Shown here: piece by piece, positions 1-8,602 of the stretch
Position numbering within the stretch: the first letter of the stretch is position 1
Layout: each line of letters opens with the position of its first letter
Assembly (NCBI GenBank): GCA_963665785.1
Contig: OY762456.1
Coordinates: 2,294,001-2,358,000 of the forward strand
Direction: 5' to 3'
Origin: UBA7455 sp026713185
GTDB taxonomy: Bacteria > Pseudomonadota > Gammaproteobacteria > Pseudomonadales > Azotimanducaceae
Length of the DNA: 64,000 nt
Translations under genes and position numbers: made by a program
Notes under the pieces: generated by a model
Seen by the model: the letters and a program-made list of their open reading frames with translations, nothing else
What the model was told of the DNA's origin: nothing
The model's database searches: none

Positions 1-426
1 ATTTCTCTCGTTCCGGAATTATCTTCACTTGGGGTGCTGGAGCAGTCTGTGGCAGATTTCATCAGTACTCACGACCTGGATACTGAAGTTCAGTTTCGAC
101 TGAATCTGATGCTGGATGAACTCATTACCAATAGCATAAACTACTCATTGAAAGCAGTAGCCAATCCTGAGTTGCAGTTGTTACTTTCTCTGGAAGGAGA
201 ATTTCTGGTGGCCCGAATTGAGGACAATGGTGCGGCATTCAATCCTTTTGAGGAGGCTCCGAAACCGGATACAACGGCCAGTCTTGAGGATCGTCAAGTT
301 GGCGGGCTGGGTGTATTTTTCGCGAAACAATTGGCAGATGACTGTATCTACGAGAGAAAAAACGAACGCAATCAAATAACATTGCGCTGTAACATTGGAG
401 GTAAGACCCATGTCGGAAACACCTAA
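1..426 (+). CDS. RsbW-like anti-sigma / serine kinase ATPase (5' end outside window)
   Basis: The reading frame is open from base 1, so the start lies upstream of the window. The visible part is a GHKL-type (HATPase_c_2) ATP-binding fold. It has an N-box-like LMLDELITNSINYS segment, a DNG G1 motif and a GGLGVFFAK G2 motif. Proteins of this family (RsbW, SpoIIAB) bind a sigma factor or another partner and phosphorylate a STAS antagonist. The stop codon overlaps the start of the downstream STAS gene, the usual kinase-antagonist pairing. The likely role is therefore the kinase arm of a partner-switching module, whose phosphatase is the receiver-PP2C protein two genes on. Its target is not visible. 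No transmembrane segment is seen, so it is expected to be cytoplasmic. Confidence 0.85.
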   Translation: MSLVPELSSLGVLEQSVADFISTHDLDTEVQFRLNLMLDELITNSINYSLKAVANPELQLLLSLEGEFLVARIEDNGAAFNPFEEAPKPDTTASLEDRQVGGLGVFFAKQLADDCIYERKNERNQITLRCNIGGKTHVGNT

Positions 427-760
427 ACTCTCCGTGAGCACGGAGCATAACAACCCGGCCGTTATTATGTGTCCTGCCGGGAGGATTGACGGCAACACTG
501 TCAGCATTCTGGAAGGAGCTTTACAGGAGCAGTATGACGCAGGTAGTAACATACTGATATTTGACTTTAAGGAATTGAACTATATCAGCAGTGCAGGATT
601 GCGGGTATTGCTGCTCACCGCCCGCCGTTCGCAGCAGTCTGGAGGTAAGGTGATTTTCTGCGGCCTGGCTGAAAATATCAGCCAGATATTTCAAATCAGT
701 GGCTTCAACGACATCCTCAATGTCAAGTCCAGTCGTGCCGAAGCACTTGCAGACCTGTAA
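410..760 (+). CDS. STAS-domain anti-sigma factor antagonist
   Basis: This is a 116-residue single STAS domain of the SpoIIAA/RsbV type. The start was taken at the ATG at 410 because a GGAGGT ribosome site lies at 397-402; a TTG at 395 would put the start inside that site. The start overlaps the end of the ATPase gene by 17 bases. The motif NYISSAGLRVLL carries the serine (about Ser60/61) that such proteins have phosphorylated by their RsbW-like kinase. Dephosphorylation by a PP2C phosphatase then releases the protein to bind the kinase. Kinase, antagonist and phosphatase all lie in this short operon, so it very probably acts as the switch protein. The output is unknown. Confidence 0.88.
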   Translation: MSETPKLSVSTEHNNPAVIMCPAGRIDGNTVSILEGALQEQYDAGSNILIFDFKELNYISSAGLRVLLLTARRSQQSGGKVIFCGLAENISQIFQISGFNDILNVKSSRAEALADL

Positions 761-764
761 TACC

Positions 765-1940
765 ATGGACAATTCTCCCGTGCGGCTACTGGTGGTTGAT
801 GACGAGGAAGACCTGGAATTACTGGTCCGTCAGAAATTTCGTCGTCGAATCCGCAAAGGCGAACTTGAGTTTCTATTCGCTCATAATGGTAAAGAGGCGT
901 TGGAACAACTGCTGGAAAATCCAGATGTGCGACTGGTACTTTCTGATATCAACATGCCTGTCATGGATGGCCTCACGCTGCTGAATCAGTTGTCAGAAGT
1001 GGACCAGGATATTCAGGCAGTAATCGTGTCCGCTTATGGCGATATGGATAACATCCGAATCGCCATGAATCGTGGCGCCTTCGACTTCCTGACCAAACCT
1101 ATTGATTTCAATGACCTGGAAATAACCATAGAAAAAGCCCTCAGGCATATTCATGAAATGCAGACAGCGCTTGAAGCAAGGGATAATCTGGTTGCCATCA
1201 GGCAGGAACTTGATGTAGCCCGACAGGTGCAAATGTCTGTCAGACCAAAAGATCTGCCGGAAAACAGGATTTGCGAGGTAAATGCAGAAATAATCCCTGC
1301 CAAGGAAATCGGCGGAGATCTATACGACTATTTCTATATTGATGAGTTTCATCTTGGGTTGGTTATCGCGGATGTATCAGGCAAGGGTGTTCCAGCAGCT
1401 CTGTTTACCCTGTTGACCAGGGCATTGCTCAGAGCCGCTACAAAGAACCATTCGTCCCCCGCGGAATGCCTTAATCTGGTTAATGACCTGTTATCGGAAG
1501 ATAATGAAACCTGTATTTTTGTGACACTTTTTTTCGGATCTCTTGATATCACAAATGGTGTCATGAGTTACAGTAACGCCGGACACAATCTCCCACGCGT
1601 GTTACGGGCTGATTCAAGTGTTGTAGAAGTGCCCTCGACCAACAATCTGGTGCTGGGAGTACTCAAGGGTCATCAGTACTCGAATGATCAGATCCAGCTT
1701 GCCCCGGGTGACACGTTGATCCTTTACACGGACGGTATCTCAGAAGCAGAAAACAGTCTTGAAGAAGAGTTTGGCGAAGCCCGGCTTGATGAAAAACTGA
1801 CAGGTCTCGCCGGGATGAGTGCAGATATAGTGTTACAGGATGTCATAGATTCAGTGCGTGAATTTGCCGGGGATGCACCTCAATCGGATGACATCACCTG
1901 TCTGGTTGCTCGTATGCATGACCCCGTCAATTCTCCCTGA
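765..1940 (+). CDS. Response regulator fused to PP2C (SpoIIE/RsbU-type) phosphatase
   Basis: This 391-residue protein starts at the ATG at 765, four bases after the STAS stop. Residues about 5-125 form a receiver domain with an acidic DDEED patch, the phospho-acceptor Asp61 in VLSDINMPVMDG, and a conserved lysine in FLTKP. A short helical linker follows. Residues about 165-385 form a PP2C/SpoIIE domain with metal-site signatures GGDLYD, DVSGKGVPAA and SDDITCL. The expected activity is dephosphorylation of the upstream STAS protein when the receiver is phosphorylated. The histidine kinase at 3271-5508 is the obvious candidate donor. RR-PP2C proteins of this kind link two-component input to partner switching, as HsbR does in Pseudomonas. 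No DNA-binding domain is present. Confidence 0.9.
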   Translation: MDNSPVRLLVVDDEEDLELLVRQKFRRRIRKGELEFLFAHNGKEALEQLLENPDVRLVLSDINMPVMDGLTLLNQLSEVDQDIQAVIVSAYGDMDNIRIAMNRGAFDFLTKPIDFNDLEITIEKALRHIHEMQTALEARDNLVAIRQELDVARQVQMSVRPKDLPENRICEVNAEIIPAKEIGGDLYDYFYIDEFHLGLVIADVSGKGVPAALFTLLTRALLRAATKNHSSPAECLNLVNDLLSEDNETCIFVTLFFGSLDITNGVMSYSNAGHNLPRVLRADSSVVEVPSTNNLVLGVLKGHQYSNDQIQLAPGDTLILYTDGISEAENSLEEEFGEARLDEKLTGLAGMSADIVLQDVIDSVREFAGDAPQSDDITCLVARMHDPVNSP

Positions 1941-2089
1941 GTGTCAACTGATGAGGAAATCGACAGTGGTTCGACCACAGGGAGGCTGTCCCAGAACAGA
2001 CTGACCTACTGCGGACAAGCCTGATTGGCCATATTTTCCGCTTATTTTCGTTTAATATATACAATATTCGCCTCAAATAACCAAAAAAT

Positions 2090-3274
2090 ATGACTCAATC
2101 AGTCTCGCCCTCGCTACGGTCGCAGTTCTCGGACAGCCTCCTGGTCTTCATACTGATTCTTCAATTTGTGCCCTATGTGCTGGCAGAGTCTGGTAAAACC
2201 CTCGTTTTCGGGCAATCCGCAGCACTCAGTGGACCAGCGCAGGAATTGGGTGTTGGCATGCGTCTCGGTCTGGTCGCGGCATTCAACGAAATCAATCGTG
2301 CTGGTGGCGTACACGGTTATCAACTCAAACTTGAATCCCTGGATGACAGCTACGAACCTGAAGCAGCCCTCATCAATACCCGCAAACTGATCGACGAACA
2401 CAAGGTGTTTGCCTTGATCGGCGCCGTGGGCACCCCTACTTCAATGGCTGCACAACCCATTGCTACCGAGGCAGGTATACCGTACATAGCCCCGTTTACC
2501 GGTGCTGAATTTCTCAGGAATGCAGAGTTGTATCCCAATGTGGTCAATATGAGGGCTTCCTATTTTCAAGAAACAGAAGAAATGGTAGCCCGTCTCAGCG
2601 AAGACCTGGGTGTGGAATTGATAAGTATCTTCTACCAGGACGACTCTTTTGGACGGTCCGGGCTTGCAGGGTTGAGGCAGGCTGTTGAGCGCCGTGGAAT
2701 GAGTCTCGTTGAAGAGGTGTATTACCAGCGTAACACCGAAGCCGTAAAAGTTGCCCTCCTGGACCTTCGCCGTGCACACGCCGAGGCTGTCATCATCGTC
2801 GGCGCCTACAAGCCTGCGGCTACGATGATCCGGTGGGCAAGACGTCTGAATTTCAATCCATATTTCATTAATATTTCCTTTATCGGCAGTACCGCACTTG
2901 CCAGAGAACTGGGTTCCGATGGCACCGGTGTTTACGTTACCCAGGTTGTGCCTCTGCCACAGGATACCCATCTGCAGATTGTGGCGCAGTATCAACGGGC
3001 ACTGCATGAAGTCTCTCCCGACAGTGAACCCAGTTTCGTTTCTCTGGAAGGCTATCTTGCGGGCCGTCTTGCGGCGGAGGGTTTACGATTAACGGGTGGC
3101 AATATCAACAGAGCCCGTTTCCTGGAGGCATTGAAACAGGCAGGAACCATTGATTTTGGCGGTTTCAGGCTTAGTTATGGTGTTGATGATAACCAGGGGT
3201 CAGACCAGGTTTATCTCACTCGTATCGATGACAGGGGACACTTCAGGTCAGTTAGCAAAATGACGCCACAATGA
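2090..3274 (+). CDS. Periplasmic branched-chain-amino-acid-type ABC substrate-binding protein
   Basis: This 394-residue protein has an N-terminal hydrophobic segment ending in a signal-peptidase-like site (YVLAES, about residues 20-32). A type I periplasmic-binding fold of the Leu/Ile/Val family (Peripla_BP_6) follows, recognised from GQSAALSGPAQELG, the GAVGTPTSMA ligand-loop region and the SLEGYLAGRLAAEGL C-terminal segment. No permease or ATPase genes are near. Instead, the stop overlaps the start of a sensor histidine kinase by four bases (ATGA). This suggests that it feeds ligand information to that kinase rather than serving transport. The ligand is probably a small amide or amino acid, but this is inference. 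The start ATG has no clear Shine-Dalgarno, so a slightly different start is possible. Confidence 0.85.
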   Translation: MTQSVSPSLRSQFSDSLLVFILILQFVPYVLAESGKTLVFGQSAALSGPAQELGVGMRLGLVAAFNEINRAGGVHGYQLKLESLDDSYEPEAALINTRKLIDEHKVFALIGAVGTPTSMAAQPIATEAGIPYIAPFTGAEFLRNAELYPNVVNMRASYFQETEEMVARLSEDLGVELISIFYQDDSFGRSGLAGLRQAVERRGMSLVEEVYYQRNTEAVKVALLDLRRAHAEAVIIVGAYKPAATMIRWARRLNFNPYFINISFIGSTALARELGSDGTGVYVTQVVPLPQDTHLQIVAQYQRALHEVSPDSEPSFVSLEGYLAGRLAAEGLRLTGGNINRARFLEALKQAGTIDFGGFRLSYGVDDNQGSDQVYLTRIDDRGHFRSVSKMTPQ

Positions 3275-5508
3275 CCGAATCATCCAGGACTGACACTTTC
3301 ACATCCTCAGAGGCCGTTTCGGATAGAGATACAAGGATGGTGGAGCCTTTAAAACCGTATGAACCGGAAACCGGGAAAAAATTCAGGGTAGGAATCGGCG
3401 CTCAACTTTACCTTGTTCTGCTTGGCAGTGTTCTGATTACTCTGGCTGCCAGTATGGTGGCTTATTTCTCATTTAACGAGACACTGCGGCACGAATCCCG
3501 GTTGGCGGAATACAGTATGCCCAACCTGATTAATTCGGTCGATATAGCAAGGCAAAGCGCTGTTGTGGTTAACGGCGCTTTCCTTCTTGTAGCGGCTTCC
3601 TCCCCGCAGGAGCACGAGGCAGTCGTTATAACCGTGGGCCAGGAGCGGGATGCCCTCAGCAATATTATCCGGGATCTGGAATCACGATCCGCTTTTCCTG
3701 AATACACCCAATTAATAAAGGAACATCTACTGGATCTGGGTAATCACCTCGAGGTAATACAGCAATCGTCCGCCCGGCGTTTAACGATTAATCAATCACT
3801 GCTTTTGCTCGCCGAGGAACTGGCTGCAACCAATCGGCGCATTGAACACACGCTGGTGCAGACCATTGATGATCAGGGATTCTATCTGGTAGAAGGGTTA
3901 AGAGATCTGGAAGATCAAGCGGCTGCAATCAATGAGCGGGCATCCGAAGACGAATTAACAGCCTACCGTAATCTGACCACAGTGAATCACCAGGCAAATC
4001 TGGCCATACTGTTGCTGGATGAGGCACTGGTTTTGTCCGACCGCCACCTCCTGCCAACCGTGCAGGAACGATTTCATAGCGCAGTACAGAATTTTCTACA
4101 AATCTATTCAAGATTTCCCGAGTCAATGAAGAATAATCTGCTGAGTAATGACCTGGAGCGTCTGGGAGAAATTGGAGAGGGTTCAAAGGGTATTATACCT
4201 TTGCGCCGGGAATTACTGGACAGGCTTGAGCAGGAACAAAATGCCCTGGTAGAGGTACGCAGGGAGTCGGAATTGCTGGTCGCTGAAGTGAATAATCTGG
4301 TGACTCAGATCAACGATGAAGCCATCAGTTCCAGCACGGCAGCCCGCGCCGCTGCAAGCACAGGGATTTTGTTGCTGGTACTGCTTAACATCCTGAGTAC
4401 AGTGGGCGCCATCCTGTTCGGCTGGTTGTTTGTGGGTCGATATCTGGTGCGTCGTCTGATTGGTTTGGCCGGTTCCATGCGTCAGATGGCCAGTGGCGAC
4501 CTTGAGGTTCCAGTAGAAGTGAGTGGTAAGGACGAGGTCACAGACATGGCCAAAGCCCTGGAGGTATTCAGACGTTATGCCTATGAGGTGCAGCGGCTGA
4601 ATCTGGTGGAAAAACTGGCTGAAGAACTTGATGCCAAGAATGAAACCCTGGAACAAACTCTGAAAAACCTGGAGGAAGCCCAGGAACAGATAATTGCTGA
4701 ACAGAAGCTATCTTCTCTTGGTCAGCTTACTGCCGGGGTAGCACATGAGATCAAGAATCCGCTTAATTTTGTTGACAATTTTTCTGCCGTTGCAATTGAG
4801 CTTACAGAGGAAATAGAGGAGTTGATGGGGGCAGAGGAAAACGAAGAACCATTTGTTATCCAGGAAGACGATGTTGAAGAAATAAAGTCGATTCTCTCTG
4901 AACTCAGACAGAGTCTTGGTAAAATCAGGGAGCACAGCAAGCGAGCCGATGGCATTGTACACAGCATGCTGGAACATTCCCGTACCGAGGCAGGGGAATG
5001 GCGCGAAACAGACGTTAATGCATTATTGAAGCAATACGTTGAACTGGCATATCACGCATTACGGGCAGAAGACACCAGCTTTAATATGGCCATGAATTTT
5101 GATATGGATACGGACATTGGAATGCTGAAAGTGGTACCTCAGGATATAGGCCGGGTGTTTCTTAATCTTGCCACCAATGCCTGTCAGGCTCTGAATGAAA
5201 AGCAACAGCAATCGTCCAAAGATTACGAACCCGGATTGTGGGTTACCAGCAGGCTGCAGACGGACACGGCCGAATTCTGTATTCGCGACAATGGCCCCGG
5301 TATCCCGGAGGATTTACGACAAAAGATTTTTGAACCCTTTGTGACTACAAAGCCCCCGGGGAAGGGGACAGGGCTGGGACTTTCCCTGACAGCTGACATT
5401 CTGATCCGTCATGGAGGTTCCATCCATCTGGAAACAGAAGAAGGGGAGTTTGCTGAAATGTGTATCCAACTGCCGTTGGAACCACCTCCCGGTCTGACCA
5501 GTAAATAA
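3271..5508 (+). CDS. HAMP-domain sensor histidine kinase
   Basis: This 745-residue membrane kinase is translationally coupled to the preceding binding protein. It has a cytoplasmic N-terminal tail, a first membrane helix near residues 45-65, and a long helical periplasmic region to about residue 355. A second helix lies near 360-385, followed by HAMP and a coiled coil near 440-480. The HisKA H-box is GVAHEIKNPLNF, with the phospho-histidine near residue 492. An acidic insertion of about 40 residues separates the two HisKA helices. The ATPase domain shows NLATNACQAL (N-box), DNGPGIPED (G1) and GKGTGLGLSL (G2). The cognate regulator is probably the receiver-PP2C protein of the same cluster, since no other receiver is near. 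Confidence 0.9.
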   Translation: MTESSRTDTFTSSEAVSDRDTRMVEPLKPYEPETGKKFRVGIGAQLYLVLLGSVLITLAASMVAYFSFNETLRHESRLAEYSMPNLINSVDIARQSAVVVNGAFLLVAASSPQEHEAVVITVGQERDALSNIIRDLESRSAFPEYTQLIKEHLLDLGNHLEVIQQSSARRLTINQSLLLLAEELAATNRRIEHTLVQTIDDQGFYLVEGLRDLEDQAAAINERASEDELTAYRNLTTVNHQANLAILLLDEALVLSDRHLLPTVQERFHSAVQNFLQIYSRFPESMKNNLLSNDLERLGEIGEGSKGIIPLRRELLDRLEQEQNALVEVRRESELLVAEVNNLVTQINDEAISSSTAARAAASTGILLLVLLNILSTVGAILFGWLFVGRYLVRRLIGLAGSMRQMASGDLEVPVEVSGKDEVTDMAKALEVFRRYAYEVQRLNLVEKLAEELDAKNETLEQTLKNLEEAQEQIIAEQKLSSLGQLTAGVAHEIKNPLNFVDNFSAVAIELTEEIEELMGAEENEEPFVIQEDDVEEIKSILSELRQSLGKIREHSKRADGIVHSMLEHSRTEAGEWRETDVNALLKQYVELAYHALRAEDTSFNMAMNFDMDTDIGMLKVVPQDIGRVFLNLATNACQALNEKQQQSSKDYEPGLWVTSRLQTDTAEFCIRDNGPGIPEDLRQKIFEPFVTTKPPGKGTGLGLSLTADILIRHGGSIHLETEEGEFAEMCIQLPLEPPPGLTSK

Positions 5509-5584
5509 CTGACTGAATACCCGGAAAAGCAGTACTGGAGTTCAGGTTACCGAAGAATAGAGTCCTTACCACATCAAACTGTAA

Positions 5585-7135
5585 TCATTTGTCCAGCATC
5601 GCTTCGATAACCCTCGGGCCTGATTCATTCATGGCGCTTTCAAACTGTCTGTTGAACTCATCCGCTGTATTGGCACGGGTAGCGGGAACTCCCATGCCCC
5701 TGGACATACCGACGAAATCGAGGTCAGGATTGGACAGGTCCAGCATATCCAGCGTTCGTGGGTTCATGGACTGTGCGCCGACCCGTGACAACTCCACCTG
5801 CAGAATCTGATATTTCCGGTTGGCCATGATGACGACGCAGATATCCAGATTTTCTCTTGCCATTGTCCAGAGGGACTGGATGGTATACATGGCGCCGCCA
5901 TCACCACTGATACATACAGTTTTGCGACCCTGACCGGCAACTGAAGCCCCAAGGGCAGAGGGCAAACCGAAACCGATGGAACCACCTGTGATACCCAGCC
6001 AGTCATGGGGTTCGGCTGTTTCCGACAAGTTGAAGCAATGTCCACCGCAGGTACCACCTTCGTCGACCACAATGGCATCGGCAGGCAGGAATTCTGCAAA
6101 GGCATGACCGATAGTGCGCGGAGAAAGGTTACCACTGGCGAGGCCTGGCTTCTGCAGACGGATTTTCTCCGGGGTAAATTTCATGGCATCCAGTTCGTCG
6201 GCAAGTTTCTGCAACGCATCTTCAGGATCTTCAGAAGCACTGGCGAGGGTATGTAATGTGCTGCCTTCAGGATAGAACTCACTGACCTGGTTCGGATACG
6301 CGAAAAATCCTACTGGCGCCCTGGTTCCCACCAGAATCAATTGTTCCACATTCTTGATCTGTTCCGTGGCCTGCTCGGCAAAATAACCGAGGCGTTGAAT
6401 ACGGCAACGTCCTTCTCCACGCTGGAGAACCCGGTTGAATGTATCGCAGTAGACATCGGCGCCGGTTGCCTGCGATATCCGGTCTGCCAGTTCAACGCAA
6501 TTCTCATTGACGCCGAATTTCGACATCAGAAAGATTGTTCGCTTGCCATTTGTGAGCAACGCCGCCGCGGTTTTCACAGCCTCGTCGTCCACCTTTGGCA
6601 TCTTTGGCATCGGTTGTGCTGCAACCGGATCGACAGACTCATTCCAGGCACAGTCAGCAGGCACAATCAGTGTGGAAATCTGTCCAGGCATCACATTGGC
6701 TGCCCGAATGGCATCGGCTGCATCTCCCGGCAGGCTGGCCGCATCCCTGACACTGCGAACCCAGTGAGACACCGGTCCGGCAAGACCGATGACGTCGGAA
6801 TTCAGGGGTGCGTCGTATTTCTTGTGGTATGTTGCGTGATCACCCACCAGATTGATGATGGGTGAACCGGCCTTTCTGGCGTTGTGGATATTCGCGGAGG
6901 CATTGGAAAGACCGGGCCCCAGATGGAACAGCGTACAGGCAGGTTTGTTGGCAATACGCCCATAACCGTCAGCCGCACCTGAACACACGCCTTCGAACAG
7001 GCACAGAATTGAGCGCATGCCTTCCGATTTTCCCATGGCGGCAACCATGTGCATCTCGGATGTACCGGGATTGGTGAAACAAACCTCAACGCCATTGTTG
7101 GTCAACGTATCCAACAAACTTTCCGCACCATTCAT
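5585..7135 (-). CDS. Thiamine-diphosphate-dependent enzyme, acetolactate synthase large-subunit family
   Basis: This 516-residue protein has the three-domain ThDP layout of acetolactate synthase and benzoylformate decarboxylase. The catalytic glutamate is in LFEGVCSGAADGYGR (Glu48). The ThDP/Mg motif ISGDGGAMYTIQ lies near residue 410, followed by an asparagine about 26 residues on. The central domain lacks an obvious FAD-site signature, and the length is shorter than biosynthetic IlvB/IlvI (about 560-590). No ilvN/ilvH small subunit lies nearby. A role in valine synthesis is therefore not supported; a catabolic 2-oxo-acid decarboxylase or carboligase is equally possible. The start ATG is preceded by an AGGAG site. 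It is convergent with the kinase gene. Confidence 0.8.
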   Translation of the reverse strand: MNGAESLLDTLTNNGVEVCFTNPGTSEMHMVAAMGKSEGMRSILCLFEGVCSGAADGYGRIANKPACTLFHLGPGLSNASANIHNARKAGSPIINLVGDHATYHKKYDAPLNSDVIGLAGPVSHWVRSVRDAASLPGDAADAIRAANVMPGQISTLIVPADCAWNESVDPVAAQPMPKMPKVDDEAVKTAAALLTNGKRTIFLMSKFGVNENCVELADRISQATGADVYCDTFNRVLQRGEGRCRIQRLGYFAEQATEQIKNVEQLILVGTRAPVGFFAYPNQVSEFYPEGSTLHTLASASEDPEDALQKLADELDAMKFTPEKIRLQKPGLASGNLSPRTIGHAFAEFLPADAIVVDEGGTCGGHCFNLSETAEPHDWLGITGGSIGFGLPSALGASVAGQGRKTVCISGDGGAMYTIQSLWTMARENLDICVVIMANRKYQILQVELSRVGAQSMNPRTLDMLDLSNPDLDFVGMSRGMGVPATRANTADEFNRQFESAMNESGPRVIEAMLDK

Positions 7136-7271
7136 ACAATCTGCTCCTGCTCGAATTATGGCGCAGGATTATGCGGGTAAATGTACGCAATTAACAGCCC
7201 GGACAGTTGACAGAAAGTGCACTGCATCATCATTATCGAAAACCCGGATCGGCATATCAGGAGTAATTTTA

Positions 7272-7355
7272 ATGAGTTGGGATTTTGAAACCGATAAGGC
7301 TGATGCGCTTACACGGTATGCCGGACAGATAGAACGCGAAGTTGAAACCTGGTAG
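7272..7355 (+). CDS. Small ORF (27 aa), possible leader or acyl-CoA dehydrogenase remnant
   Basis: This is an ATG-started ORF with a perfect AGGAG site at 7259-7263, eight bases before the start. Its stop codon overlaps the AGGAA ribosome site of the aldo/keto reductase, so the two would be translated in tandem. The first residues, MSWDFETD, resemble the conserved amino end of one acyl-CoA dehydrogenase subfamily, and the EREVE stretch would fit the same helix. That likeness suggests either the relic of a deleted dehydrogenase gene or a chance match in a translated leader. It has no membrane segment and no other recognisable feature. Function is unknown. Confidence 0.4.
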   Translation: MSWDFETDKADALTRYAGQIEREVETW

Positions 7356-7366
7356 GAATAGAAAGC

Positions 7367-8374
7367 ATGGCATTAGCCATCAATACACTCGGCAAGAGTG
7401 ATGTTGCAGTGACGGAAATGGGCTTCGGCGGCGCCCCGATGGGTGGTGTCGGACCCATCATAACCGGGGAACAGGTGACGGAAATCCTTCTGACGGCGTG
7501 GGCTAACGGAATTCGTTATTTTGACACGGCGCCGCTTTATGGACATGGACTCTCGGAACGCCGTCTGGGTACTTTTCTATCAACGCTTCCCCGTGATGAA
7601 TTCACACTGTCCTCGAAAGTGGGACGACTTCTTGTGCCTGCTGACGAGGGGGAGCGGGATGATAAGATGCACGACCATGAGCCTTTTGGCATTCGTTATG
7701 ATTACTCATACAACGCAGCGCGGCAGTCACTGGAAGCAAGTTTTGCAAGACTGGGACTGGGCAGTATCGATGTCGTCCTGTGTCACGACATTGATGTCTG
7801 GACCCATGGAGATGGTCAACCAGAAATTCTCAAAGCCGCCAGAGAGGGCATTCTCCCTGCATTGTCCGACTTGAAGAGTGAAGGGGTTGTGCATGCAATC
7901 GGACTCGGCGTGAACGAATGGCCGGTCTGTAATCAGATCATGGATGAATTTGATGTGGACTGTTTTTTACTGGCGGGCCGTTTCACTCTGCTGGAGCAGG
8001 AACCATTGGATCTGTTCCTGCCGCGTTGCAGGGAGAAAAATGTGTCCATCATCATCGGTGGCCCGTTTAATTCCGGATTACTGGCCAACGTGGATCGCAG
8101 ACGCGCCACATACGACTACAATCCCGTTGATGATGCCAGGTGGGAAAAAGCCCAGGCGATTCGCCGGGTATGTGAATCCCACAATGTTGATATGCGCGCT
8201 GCAGCATTGCAGTACCCACTGAAACATTCCGTCGTAGCGTCAGTGATTCCTGGCATGTGGCGCATTGAGGAGGTTCGGACAAACATCAAACTGATGTCAG
8301 CGGAGCTGCCGGATTCGCTGTGGACCGATCTGGCCACCGAAGGTCTTGTGAGACTGGACGGTATCGACCGGTAA
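7367..8374 (+). CDS. Aldo/keto reductase (D-threo-aldose / pyridoxal dehydrogenase-like)
   Basis: This 335-residue TIM-barrel oxidoreductase has the complete AKR catalytic tetrad: Asp53 and Tyr58 in YFDTAPLYGHG, Lys84 in LSSKVGR and His140 in VVLCHD. The C-terminal NAD(P)-binding region is present (SVVASVIPGM with a following arginine). The pattern around GFGGAPMGG and YFDTAPLYGHG is typical of the L-fucose/D-threo-aldose 1-dehydrogenase and pyridoxal 4-dehydrogenase branch. The natural substrate is not decided by the neighbours, which are a ThDP enzyme on the other strand and a crotonase downstream. The start is supported by AGGAA eight bases upstream. Confidence 0.85.
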   Translation: MALAINTLGKSDVAVTEMGFGGAPMGGVGPIITGEQVTEILLTAWANGIRYFDTAPLYGHGLSERRLGTFLSTLPRDEFTLSSKVGRLLVPADEGERDDKMHDHEPFGIRYDYSYNAARQSLEASFARLGLGSIDVVLCHDIDVWTHGDGQPEILKAAREGILPALSDLKSEGVVHAIGLGVNEWPVCNQIMDEFDVDCFLLAGRFTLLEQEPLDLFLPRCREKNVSIIIGGPFNSGLLANVDRRRATYDYNPVDDARWEKAQAIRRVCESHNVDMRAAALQYPLKHSVVASVIPGMWRIEEVRTNIKLMSAELPDSLWTDLATEGLVRLDGIDR

Positions 8375-8602
8375 CGCCATCCTGATCAGGAGAAAAACAT
8401 CTCTGATACACTCATGACCTTTATTTCGGATGCCGGGGCCATTGATATTTGTCAGCGTCCGGGCTCTGGTTTATGCTTTCCCGCTTATTCAACTTGAGTG
8501 ACGGGTTGTGGGTACCGGGGATTACAATACCGGCCGGCGAGCCTCATCATATTTCAGGAACCAATCCGTGGTTCCGTGCAAGACCTCTACAGGAGATATT
8601 CA

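Noticed and set aside
5585..7135. ThDP enzyme as the biosynthetic acetolactate synthase large subunit
   Set aside because: It is shorter than IlvB/IlvI, no regulatory subunit gene is adjacent, and no ilv context exists.
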